Of a stretch of DNA of 64,000 bases, positions 8,651 through 15,829 are shown in pieces (within the stretch, counting starts at the first letter, position 1; every line of letters begins with the position of its first letter). The stretch lies in NCBI RefSeq assembly GCF_034521165.1, contig NZ_JAXHMV010000008.1, positions 372,001 through 436,000 of the forward strand. Reading direction: 5' to 3'. Made by a program: the position numbers and the translations under genes. Source of the stretch: Thiohalophilus sp. (lineage in GTDB: Bacteria; Pseudomonadota; Gammaproteobacteria; UBA6429; Thiohalophilaceae). Under the pieces are notes generated by a model. That model was not told where the DNA came from, ran no database searches, and was given only the letters and a program-made list of their open reading frames with translations.

Positions 8651-8730
8651 AACACAATGATAAAGGGGCAAAATTCAGGTCTGATCGGGGCTTAGAAGGC
8701 CATTTTCAGGGATGAAATGTTCGCTTTAAG
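8623..8730. repeat. Dispersed ~107-bp repeat, copy 2
   Basis: Near-identical partner of 5998-6104, in the same orientation, with a single extra base in the GATCGGGGC region. Its left end is the breakpoint of the truncated toxin gene. The 170 bases from its right end to the next gene show no coding signal. Confidence 0.85.
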
Positions 8731-8901
8731 AAAAAACTGCATACTTGAACTGACCCCGAATGGCAGGATGTTCTGTTCCGGCTCATTCTCGCCGGTGGTG
8801 CTGGATACGTTGGCCAGGCCAGGTTTTGGTTGCTGGTCAATTGCGACAGGCGAGTCGCCTGCGCGCTATAATGGCCACACACCCTGACAGTTTGTTTTGC
8901 T

Positions 8902-9609
<708 letters not shown>

Positions 9610-9679
9610 GCGGGCAATTACCCGAATTGTCTGGCAAAACCCTTTAAAACAAATAGTGATAAATTTATTCGGGCTAAAT

Positions 9680-9780
9680 GGTTTAATAAATTACATATTA
9701 GTAAACCAGTGGTCTATTATTTTGATGATAAGTAAACCCGCGACTGGCAAAAGGTTTATAAATAGCCTATATAGTAAACC
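9680..9780. promoter_or_regulatory. Two 28-bp inverted repeats: AbiEi operator
   Basis: IR1 is 9680-9707 (GGTTTAnTAA, 8 bases, TTAnTAAACC). IR2 is 9753-9780 (GGTTTATA... ATAGTAAACC) and ends directly before the ATG at 9781. A lone half-site AGTAAACC lies at 9731-9738. Two inverted repeats upstream of the gene are the known arrangement for cooperative binding and autorepression by AbiEi. IR2 leaves no room for a Shine-Dalgarno site, so binding should also cover the initiation region. Confidence 0.8.
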
Positions 9781-10566
9781 ATGAGTTTACTGAAAAAAGA
9801 GAAATTAAACCTTTTGCAGAATATCCTGCCGGAAGGGGCGGTGGTACCCGGCCAGTGGCTCCAGCGGCAGGGATACTCCAGGCAACTGATCTACAAATAT
9901 GTCAAAAACGGCTGGTTGATCAGGTTGGGCTCCGGCGCCTATGCCCGGCCCGGGACGGAGTTGTCCTGGCAGGCTGCCGTGGCGTCCTGGCAACATACCG
10001 TGGCGACGACCTGGCATCCGGGCGGCGAGTCGGCGCTGAATCTGCAGGGGCACGCGCAGTATTTGCGCCTGCGCAGCGAAGGGAAGATTCATCTTTATGG
10101 TCGGGGCGCGATACCTGCCTGGTTCAAGGCCTTGCCACTGGATGCGGAGCCGGTATTTCATTCCCGGGGACTGTTTGCCGAGCATGCCCGGGCGATGGGA
10201 TTGGTGACCTGGCCGGGGCCGATCAGGAAATGGCCGCTGACAATCGCGGAGCCAGAGCGGGCGATCCTGGAAATGTTGTCCGATGTGCATGACGAATTTT
10301 CGTTTACCCATGCGGCGGAACTGATGCAGGGTCTGACCACGCTGCGCCCCGAGCGGGTCACCAATCTGCTGATGGCCTGTACCCACGTCAAGGCCCGGCG
10401 GCTGTTTTTGTTTCTGGCGGATTATTATCAACACCCCTGGCTGGAGCGGGTGGCGGTAAAGCAGGTCGACATAGGAAAGGGTAAACGCAGTATCGTACAG
10501 GGAGGTAAGCTGGATATGACCTATTTAATCACCGTACCGGAGTCCTTTTATGTTCGGCCCGGATAA
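9781..10566 (+). CDS. abiEi: Type IV antitoxin AbiEi
   Basis: 261 residues. The N-terminal winged helix-turn-helix is recognisable in GQWLQRQGYSRQLIYKYVKN and WLIRLGSGAYARPG. The C-terminal part (about residues 90-250) is the antitoxin domain, with the typical TIAEPERAILEML segment. It neutralises the AbiEii nucleotidyltransferase without a stable complex and represses its own operon through the two inverted repeats directly upstream. The last 17 bases overlap the toxin gene. No ribosome-binding site is visible before the ATG, which abuts the operator; the message may be nearly leaderless. Confidence 0.92.
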   Translation: MSLLKKEKLNLLQNILPEGAVVPGQWLQRQGYSRQLIYKYVKNGWLIRLGSGAYARPGTELSWQAAVASWQHTVATTWHPGGESALNLQGHAQYLRLRSEGKIHLYGRGAIPAWFKALPLDAEPVFHSRGLFAEHARAMGLVTWPGPIRKWPLTIAEPERAILEMLSDVHDEFSFTHAAELMQGLTTLRPERVTNLLMACTHVKARRLFLFLADYYQHPWLERVAVKQVDIGKGKRSIVQGGKLDMTYLITVPESFYVRPG

Positions 10567-11467
10567 TCCCTATTATGCCCGGGTCCGGTTGTTGGTGCGT
10601 GTGTTGCCGCAGATTGCCCGGGAGCCGGTGTTTGCCCTGAAAGGCGGAACGGCCATCAACCTGTTTGTGCGGGATATGCCACGGTTATCCGTGGATATTG
10701 ACCTGGTGTATCTGCCGCTTGAACCGCGCGATGAGGCATTGGCGAATATCCAGGTCGCCATGGACCGGATCGGGGAGAGGATTGCGCAAAGCCTGCCAGA
10801 TGCGCGGGTTGATAAGCTGAAAACCAGGTCGGGAATGGACTGTAAAATCCTGGTCCACCAGGCTGGTGAGGAAATTGTGATTGAAACATCGCCGGTGATG
10901 CGTGGAGTAGTCAACTCACCGTCAGAGCGGGAAGTCAGCAAGCCGGTCGAAGAAGTCTTTGGCTATACCCGGATTAATGTATCAAGTCTGGAGGATTTGT
11001 ATGCCGGCAAGCTCTGCGCCGCACTGGACCGGCAGCATCCGCGGGACTTGTTCGATGTAAAGGTATTGTATGAACATGAAGGATTGACACGGTCATTGCA
11101 TGAGATATTTTTGATTTATTTATTGTGTGGCAATCGACCCGTTTCCGAGATGTTGCAGCCGAAATTTCAGGAGCTGCGATCAGTCTTCGAGGCTCAATTT
11201 GTGGGTATGTCGCTTATTGAAACCCGACTGGAAGAACTCGAGGCAGTGAGAGAAAAACTGGTCGGCGATATACATGCTCGATTTACCGATGCGCAAAAGC
11301 AATTTTTATTATCGTTTAAACAGGGCGAGCCCGATTGGGAACTGTTGAACAGACCGGGCGTTGAGAAACTGCCGGCAATCCAGTGGAAGCTGCATAATAT
11401 TCGCAGTATGTCCGGACAAAAACATAAAGCGGCCCTGGCGAAGCTGGAGAAGGTTTTGTACGGTTAA
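10550..11467 (+). CDS. abiEii: Type IV toxin AbiEii, nucleotidyltransferase
   Basis: 305 residues, full length. The nucleotidyltransferase signature is intact: KGGTAINLF (residues 31-39) followed by LSVDIDLVY, the D-x-D metal-binding pair near 49-51. A further conserved block, SSLEDLYAGKL and RQHPRDLFDV, fits the AbiEii family and contains the downstream basic and acidic residues of the fold. AbiEii toxins transfer nucleotides (to tRNA in studied relatives) and halt growth, protecting against phage by abortive infection. Overlap with abiEi keeps expression coupled. This is the one intact AbiE locus of the island; compare the broken pair at 7494-8650. Confidence 0.93.
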   Translation: MFGPDNPYYARVRLLVRVLPQIAREPVFALKGGTAINLFVRDMPRLSVDIDLVYLPLEPRDEALANIQVAMDRIGERIAQSLPDARVDKLKTRSGMDCKILVHQAGEEIVIETSPVMRGVVNSPSEREVSKPVEEVFGYTRINVSSLEDLYAGKLCAALDRQHPRDLFDVKVLYEHEGLTRSLHEIFLIYLLCGNRPVSEMLQPKFQELRSVFEAQFVGMSLIETRLEELEAVREKLVGDIHARFTDAQKQFLLSFKQGEPDWELLNRPGVEKLPAIQWKLHNIRSMSGQKHKAALAKLEKVLYG

Positions 11468-11473
11468 ATATCC

Positions 11474-11606
11474 TGCGGGGCGGAGCCTCCCCGGCTGTTG
11501 AACTACCGGATAAATACGCGGACCCAGGCCTGACAGGGGCTTAAGAGGCCTTTTCCCGGAGTGAAATGAGCAAAGATAGTTGGCAGTTGGCAGATAGCGG
11601 TCGGCA
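11474..11606. repeat. Diverged dispersed repeat plus GTTGGCA heptamers
   Basis: Shares TTGAACTACC, GGGCTTAAGAGGCC and GTGAAATGA with 6784-6899, then continues into AGTTGGC AGTTGGC AGATAGC AGT, a degenerate 7-bp periodic array. It directly follows abiEii. Confidence 0.65.
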
Positions 11607-11749
11607 GTGAGAAGCCGGGGCAGGCAGCACCGTTCAGACAGATTGAGGATCACAGCCACGGGGCCGCTCCTGCACCAACCACGGCGCGATTGTGTTGCGT
11701 ACAAACCGTTATACAGGGCGGGGTCTGACCCACGCAAGTAACTTAGAAG

Positions 11750-11770
11750 AGCCATCATTAAATGATGGCT
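11750..11770. promoter_or_regulatory. Perfect 10-bp palindrome
   Basis: AGCCATCATT, one central A, then AATGATGGCT. It lies 20 bases before the small hydrophobic frame at 11791. It could be an operator or a structured RNA; there is no T-run. Confidence 0.5.
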
Positions 11771-11790
11771 GATAAACACAAGTTATGTTT

Positions 11791-11886
11791 ATGAAAAACT
11801 TACCTCCTATAGTTGAATTGATAATTGGAATGCTGCCAACGATGCTTATCATTATCGTTGTCTTGATTCTGTTAGATTTATTATAG
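11791..11886 (+). CDS. Possible 31-residue hydrophobic peptide
   Basis: An ATG-started frame encodes a short peptide: MKNLPPIVELII, then a run of Met, Leu, Ile and Val forming one transmembrane helix, ending LLDLL. The size and composition resemble membrane-acting type I toxins, and it lies in a toxin-antitoxin-rich zone. There is no clear Shine-Dalgarno site and no antisense RNA gene could be defined, so this is a candidate only. Confidence 0.25.
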   Translation: MKNLPPIVELIIGMLPTMLIIIVVLILLDLL

Positions 11887-12286
11887 TCTTGCGTGGTGAG
11901 GGAACGACTAGAATCTATTTAAGATAACTCTCTTTGGGAGTGCGGGTCTGATCTACGCAAGTCACTTTATTCAGGGGTTAAAAGATTGTTTTAAGGAGGA
12001 AGCATTATTTCGGGCTATATCTGGCATATGCGCCACTCTCAGTCGTCCATTGGCTTCGCGACATAAGCACATCCATGTGCAAAACATACCGCTGTATCAA
12101 CAAAAATTCCTGATTGAATTTGTTCGCGACCAACAACGTTCATGGAACATTTGTTTCTACTCTTAGAGCCCCTTGTTGTCTGACACTATTTCCTTTTGAA
12201 CCCCTGCGCTGATGTAGAGTCTTATTCACAGCGCCTCCGTTTGCATGGCATATTCTACGTCCAGTTAAAAAGTGTCTGATTACCTT

Positions 12287-14041
12287 ATGAAAAATCAACT
12301 ATTCCAGGAACCGGCCCCCGGCATCTCGACGATGGAAGAGCTCGCTGCACTCGCCGACTATTCCTTCATGGACACGCTCAATAGCGATCCGCAGGCGAAT
12401 GAATACGGCGCTGATCACGATCCGCGCCAGGTCTTCTCGGGACATTATGTCCCCGTGAAACCTACGCCAATCGAGAACCCGGAGTACGTCGCCCACAGTC
12501 GGCAGTTTTTCCAGGAACTGGGTTTTGCCGACAGCCTGGCAGAGTCCGCCGATTTCATGCGGGTATTCAGCGGGGATCTTTCGCAGGTTCCGGCACCGAT
12601 GCGCCCGGTGGGCTGGGCGACGGGGTATGCCCTGTCTATTTTCGGCACCGAATACATCCAGCAGTGCCCGTTTCAGACCGGTAACGGCTATGGGGATGGC
12701 CGTGCCATGTCGGTGCTTGAGGTGGTGATGCCCGATCGGAACGGGGATCGAAACGGGGATCGGAACCGTGATCTGAATAGGGGCCGACGTTGGGAGATGC
12801 AGCTCAAAGGGGGCGGTCGCACGCCCTACTGCCGCGGCGCGGACGGTCGCGCGGTGTTGCGCTCGAGTGTTCGGGAGTTCCTGGCCCAGGAGCACATGCA
12901 CGCCCTGGGGGTGCCGACATCCCGGTCTTTGAGCCTGTATGTGTCGAAAACCGAGCAGGTGCAGCGACCCTGGTATTCGGAAGGGTCACGCTCACACGAT
13001 CCCGACCAGATTGTCTCTGAAGCGGTGGCGATCTCGACGCGGGTGGCCCCGTCATTCATTCGGGTGGGCCAGCTCGAGCTGTTCGGTCGCCGGGCGCGCA
13101 AGCAGGAACACTCCGCTGCGCTGGCGGAACTGGAGCAGCTGGTGTTGCACCTGGTCGAGCGGGAGTACGCGGAGGTGATCGATCCGGGTCTGAGTACCCC
13201 CGAGAAAGTAGTCTTGCTGGCCCGGGAATTTCGCAGCCGCCTGACCGCGCTGGTGGCGAACTGGATGCGGGTCGGTTATTGCCAGGGCAATTTCAACAGC
13301 GACAACACGCAGGCGGGAGGTATTACCCTGGATTACGGGCCCTTCGGCTTCATGGAAGTCTTTGATCCCTACTACCAGCCCTGGACGGGCGGTGGCGAGC
13401 ACTTTTCGTTCTGGAACCAGCCCGTGGCCGCCGAACGCAACTTCGAGATGTTCTGCACGGCGCTGCGGCCGTTACTGGAAGGGAATTACGCGGCGAGACA
13501 GCAGCTCGACGAGATCAGAAATGGCTTTGCCAACGCGATGCAGGAGGAAATGCAAACGATGTTTGCAGCCAAACTGGGATTGGCGTCGTTGGACGTCGAC
13601 CTGTTCAATGAGCTCGCCAGTCTCATGCTGCAAACCTCGGTCGATTACACCCTCTTTTTCCGCGAACTCTCGTCGATACCGGATGATATTGGCCCGCTGA
13701 AAAAGAGCTTCTACCGTGATTTGAATGAAGAGCTGGAAACGCGTTGGACCGAGTGGCTGACAAAATGGAAATCACTCGTTACCGATGCGCCGAGCACGCC
13801 TGAAGAAATTTCAGCACAGATGAAACGCGTTAACCCCAAATACAGTTTGCGGGAATGGTTGCTGGCCCCGGCCTATCAGCAAGCGGCCCTGGGGGACTAC
13901 ACGCTGATTAGAGAACTGCAGGACGTGATGACGCAACCTTACGCCGAGCAGTCGCCAGCGATCGAAGAGAAATACTATCGGCTGAAACCGCCTGAGGTCA
14001 GTGACCTCGGTGGGGTGTCGCATATGAGCTGTTCGTCATAA
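12287..14041 (+). CDS. selO: Protein adenylyltransferase SelO
   Basis: 584 residues from ATG 12287 (a GTG at 12272 would add five). SelO is a pseudokinase that transfers AMP to protein hydroxyls with ATP bound in flipped orientation. Visible signatures are QLKGGGRTPYCRGADGRAVL (nucleotide-binding Lys and glycine-rich loop, with the following Arg-rich helix RSSVREFLAQEHM) and GNFNSDN followed by TLDYGPFGFM, which hold the catalytic Asn/Asp and metal Asp. The C-terminus ends SCSS, the Cys at the place of selenocysteine in animal SelO. An insertion of D-R-N-G repeats at about residues 150-165 comes from a 12-bp tandem repeat. No partner genes. Confidence 0.9.
   Translation: MKNQLFQEPAPGISTMEELAALADYSFMDTLNSDPQANEYGADHDPRQVFSGHYVPVKPTPIENPEYVAHSRQFFQELGFADSLAESADFMRVFSGDLSQVPAPMRPVGWATGYALSIFGTEYIQQCPFQTGNGYGDGRAMSVLEVVMPDRNGDRNGDRNRDLNRGRRWEMQLKGGGRTPYCRGADGRAVLRSSVREFLAQEHMHALGVPTSRSLSLYVSKTEQVQRPWYSEGSRSHDPDQIVSEAVAISTRVAPSFIRVGQLELFGRRARKQEHSAALAELEQLVLHLVEREYAEVIDPGLSTPEKVVLLAREFRSRLTALVANWMRVGYCQGNFNSDNTQAGGITLDYGPFGFMEVFDPYYQPWTGGGEHFSFWNQPVAAERNFEMFCTALRPLLEGNYAARQQLDEIRNGFANAMQEEMQTMFAAKLGLASLDVDLFNELASLMLQTSVDYTLFFRELSSIPDDIGPLKKSFYRDLNEELETRWTEWLTKWKSLVTDAPSTPEEISAQMKRVNPKYSLREWLLAPAYQQAALGDYTLIRELQDVMTQPYAEQSPAIEEKYYRLKPPEVSDLGGVSHMSCSS
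12734..12781 (+). repeat. 12-bp in-frame tandem repeat inside selO
   Basis: Four consecutive units of the type GATCGGAACGGG, the last two diverged. They encode D-R-N-G-like repeats just before the catalytic RRWEMQLKGG segment. Being a multiple of three, copy-number change would keep the frame. Confidence 0.85.
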
Positions 14042-14044
14042 TAA

Positions 14045-14078
14045 AAGATCGTTGGCAGTTGGCAGATAGCAGTCGTTA
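14045..14078. repeat. GTTGGCA heptamer array
   Basis: After selO: CGTTGGC AGTTGGC AGATAGC AGTCG, a 7-bp periodic array of the same family as 11573, 32450, 35283 and 53289. Confidence 0.7.
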
Positions 14079-14131
14079 GAAAAGAGCAGAATCAAGAACA
14101 TCGCGAGAGGAGAAGGCAAGACCACGGAAAT

Positions 14132-14249
14132 TGTAGGAGGCGATTGACGTACATGGATGTACTAATGTCGCGGAAGGCATGGATGCCGTGAGCGACGCAT
14201 CGGCGACGGGATTGTCTCTTTTCCGTCGCGGCTGTAAGCCCCTCCTACA
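14132..14249. repeat. 118-bp hairpin element with TGTAGGAGG termini
   Basis: TGTAGGAGG at 14132-14140 and CCTCCTACA at 14241-14249 are perfect inverted ends. Inside lie nested hairpins GTACAT-GG-ATGTAC and GGCAT-GG-ATGCC. No coding frame. Layout resembles REP/REPIN-like or MITE-like elements. Confidence 0.7.
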
Positions 14250-14287
14250 TCTGCCCTTCGGGCAGAGACGAGAAAAGATCGGACCTG

Positions 14288-14372
14288 AGCGGGGTCGAAC
14301 CAACGCAACTTATTGAAATAAAATTAGAAACCTCAAGATTTACTCTCAAATAAGCCTTAGAAGGACCTTTTC
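14288..14372. repeat. Diverged dispersed repeat, last copy
   Basis: GGGGTCGAACCAACGCAA, TTGAAATAAAA and CCTTAGAAGGACCTTTTCAGG match the skeleton of 5998-6104. It ends the 470-base space between selO and the winged-helix/MNT gene; the rest of that space shows nothing coding. Confidence 0.6.
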
Positions 14373-14459
14373 AGGCGAATAATTGTAACTTCAGTTCTGA
14401 ATGGGTGCCCAGGCTCTGACCGCCACACGCTCTGTTACTGGTGGTTTTATGCTGGTCGC

Positions 14460-14499
14460 TTGACACCGCATGCGGGGCTGCTATTCTCTATTCGCGAAT
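14460..14499 (+). promoter_or_regulatory. Promoter with palindromes before the wHTH-MNT gene
   Basis: TTGACA at 14460-14465, a 16-base spacer and TATTCT at 14482-14487 form a good sigma-70 promoter. The spacer contains the perfect palindrome CCGCATGCGG (14466-14475), and ATTCGCGAAT (14490-14499) follows at the likely start of transcription. Both are good candidate operators for autorepression. The promoter position also argues for translation starting at ATG 14514 and not upstream. Confidence 0.6.
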
Positions 14500-14513
14500 C
14501 ACGAACAGAGACT

Positions 14514-15383
14514 ATGTCGATGAACTTGAAGCCCCAGGACATCCTGGTATTGTTAAAGCTGGTTGCTATGGGTGATAAACCGTGGTCATTTAGCCAGTTA
14601 GCCAATGAACTCAGTATGAGCCCGTCGGAAGTGCATGCTGCAGTAAAGCGCACGCTGGCGGCCAGGTTGGCCGTCAAAACGGGTGAGAACATCCGGCCAA
14701 ATACACGGAATCTCGAGGAGTTTCTGCTCCACGGTATCCAGTATGTCTTCATCCCTGAGCGCGGAGAAATGAACCGGGGCATTCCAACCGCGCACGCGGC
14801 CGAGCCGATGGCGAAATACATGGTGTCGGATAATGAGCCGCCGCCGGTATGGCCCGAGTCCGACGGCGAACTGCGTGGGGAATCGTTTTCTCCTCTGTAT
14901 AAATCCGCACCGAAAGCTGCGCGAAAAGATCCCCGGCTTTATGAATTATTGGCGCTGGTCGATGCCATTCGCGGTGGTCGTGCCAGGGAGCGGGAGATCG
15001 CGAAAAAGGCATTGAAAAAGCAGCTGGCGAAGGCAGGGCAACAAATGGAGCACGGCATGGCTGTGCATGGAACGATATCGGCTACTACGGATTTGAATTA
15101 TTCACAGGAAGACCTGCTTCAACTGGTGAAGCGCCATCACATCCGGCATTTGAGTTTGTTTGGCTCGGCGGCCAGAGGGGGGCTTCGGCCGGATAGTGAT
15201 ATCGATCTGTTGGTGGAGTTTGAAGAAGGCAAAGAGCCTTCACTCGGTGGCATGGTCGAGATTCAGGATGCCTTCGAAGCGCTGTTTGGCCGTCGAGTCG
15301 ATGTGGCCACGCCGTCTATATTGAATAATCCCTATCGCCGACGTGCAATTGAAAAGGACATGAAGGAATTGTATGCAGCCTGA
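14514..15383 (+). CDS. Winged-helix domain fused to MntA-type nucleotidyltransferase antitoxin
   Basis: 289 residues in two parts. Residues ~1-60 are a winged helix (PWSFSQLANELSMSPSEVHA), followed by a helical region to about 175 with FLLHGIQYVF. Residues ~195-289 are a minimal nucleotidyltransferase (MNT) with LSLFGSAARG and PDSDIDLLVEF, holding the G-S and D-x-D active residues. MNT proteins paired with HepT AMPylate the toxin and so inactivate it. The downstream gene is HepT-like and overlaps by 11 bases. In other genomes the winged-helix part is, to my knowledge, usually a separate protein; here no stop separates the parts (around AKAGQQMEHGM). It may serve as regulator and antitoxin at once. 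Confidence 0.8.
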   Translation: MSMNLKPQDILVLLKLVAMGDKPWSFSQLANELSMSPSEVHAAVKRTLAARLAVKTGENIRPNTRNLEEFLLHGIQYVFIPERGEMNRGIPTAHAAEPMAKYMVSDNEPPPVWPESDGELRGESFSPLYKSAPKAARKDPRLYELLALVDAIRGGRAREREIAKKALKKQLAKAGQQMEHGMAVHGTISATTDLNYSQEDLLQLVKRHHIRHLSLFGSAARGGLRPDSDIDLLVEFEEGKEPSLGGMVEIQDAFEALFGRRVDVATPSILNNPYRRRAIEKDMKELYAA

Positions 15384-15726
15384 GGACAGGGATGCGGCGC
15401 ATCTGTGGGATATGCTTCAGGCCGCCAGGGAAGTTGAGGCGATGATGGCGAATCATAACCTGGAGAGTTTTCTTGATAACCGGATGCTATTACGCGCCAT
15501 TGAACGGGGCGTAGAAATAATCGGTGAAGCGGCCAGACGGGTGTCAGTAACATTGACAGAGGCGCATCCGGAAATCCCCTGGCGAAAGATTATCGGTCAA
15601 AGGAATATCCTGGCGCATGAATACGGTCAGATTGATCATACTCTGTTGTATAAAACCGTTAAGCAAGATGTCCCGGTATTGATTACGCAAATTGAGCGTT
15701 TATTGCCACCATTGGAAGAAAATTGA
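15373..15726 (+). CDS. hepT: HepT-like HEPN toxin (DUF86)
   Basis: 117 residues, all-helical HEPN RNase of the HepT/MntA toxin-antitoxin type. The catalytic motif R-x4-H-x-Y is present as RNILAHEY (Arg77, His82, Tyr84), and Tyr84 is the residue that MntA modifies in characterised systems. EIIGEAARRVS is the typical helix before the active site. The gene begins inside the end of the wHTH-MNT gene and shares its promoter. It ends the accessory island; hrpA follows 100 bases later. Confidence 0.9.
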   Translation: MQPEDRDAAHLWDMLQAAREVEAMMANHNLESFLDNRMLLRAIERGVEIIGEAARRVSVTLTEAHPEIPWRKIIGQRNILAHEYGQIDHTLLYKTVKQDVPVLITQIERLLPPLEEN

Positions 15727-15829
15727 TAGGCGCGTGATCGAGTTTGTCTCGCATCGATAGCACTGGCCTGCCTGAAATTGCTATCATAGCGTCCTTTGAA
15801 TATCCCCAATACTCCCCCGATAATACCTG

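Larger units (their letters stand above)
11607..12286. other. Gene-poor region with palindromes and repeat fragments
   Basis: No gene of normal size. It holds fragments of the dispersed repeat (about 11719-11748 and 11939-12010, both with GGGTCTGA and ACGCAAGT), a perfect 10-bp hairpin at 11750-11770 and a 31-codon hydrophobic frame at 11791. The AAGGAGGAAGCATT motif at 11993-12006 also occurs at 6102-6115. The part 12040-12270 shows no recognisable gene. Confidence 0.6.

Noticed and set aside
12734..12781. Tandem 12-bp units considered as a CRISPR-like array
   Set aside because: Units are contiguous with no spacers and lie inside the selO reading frame.
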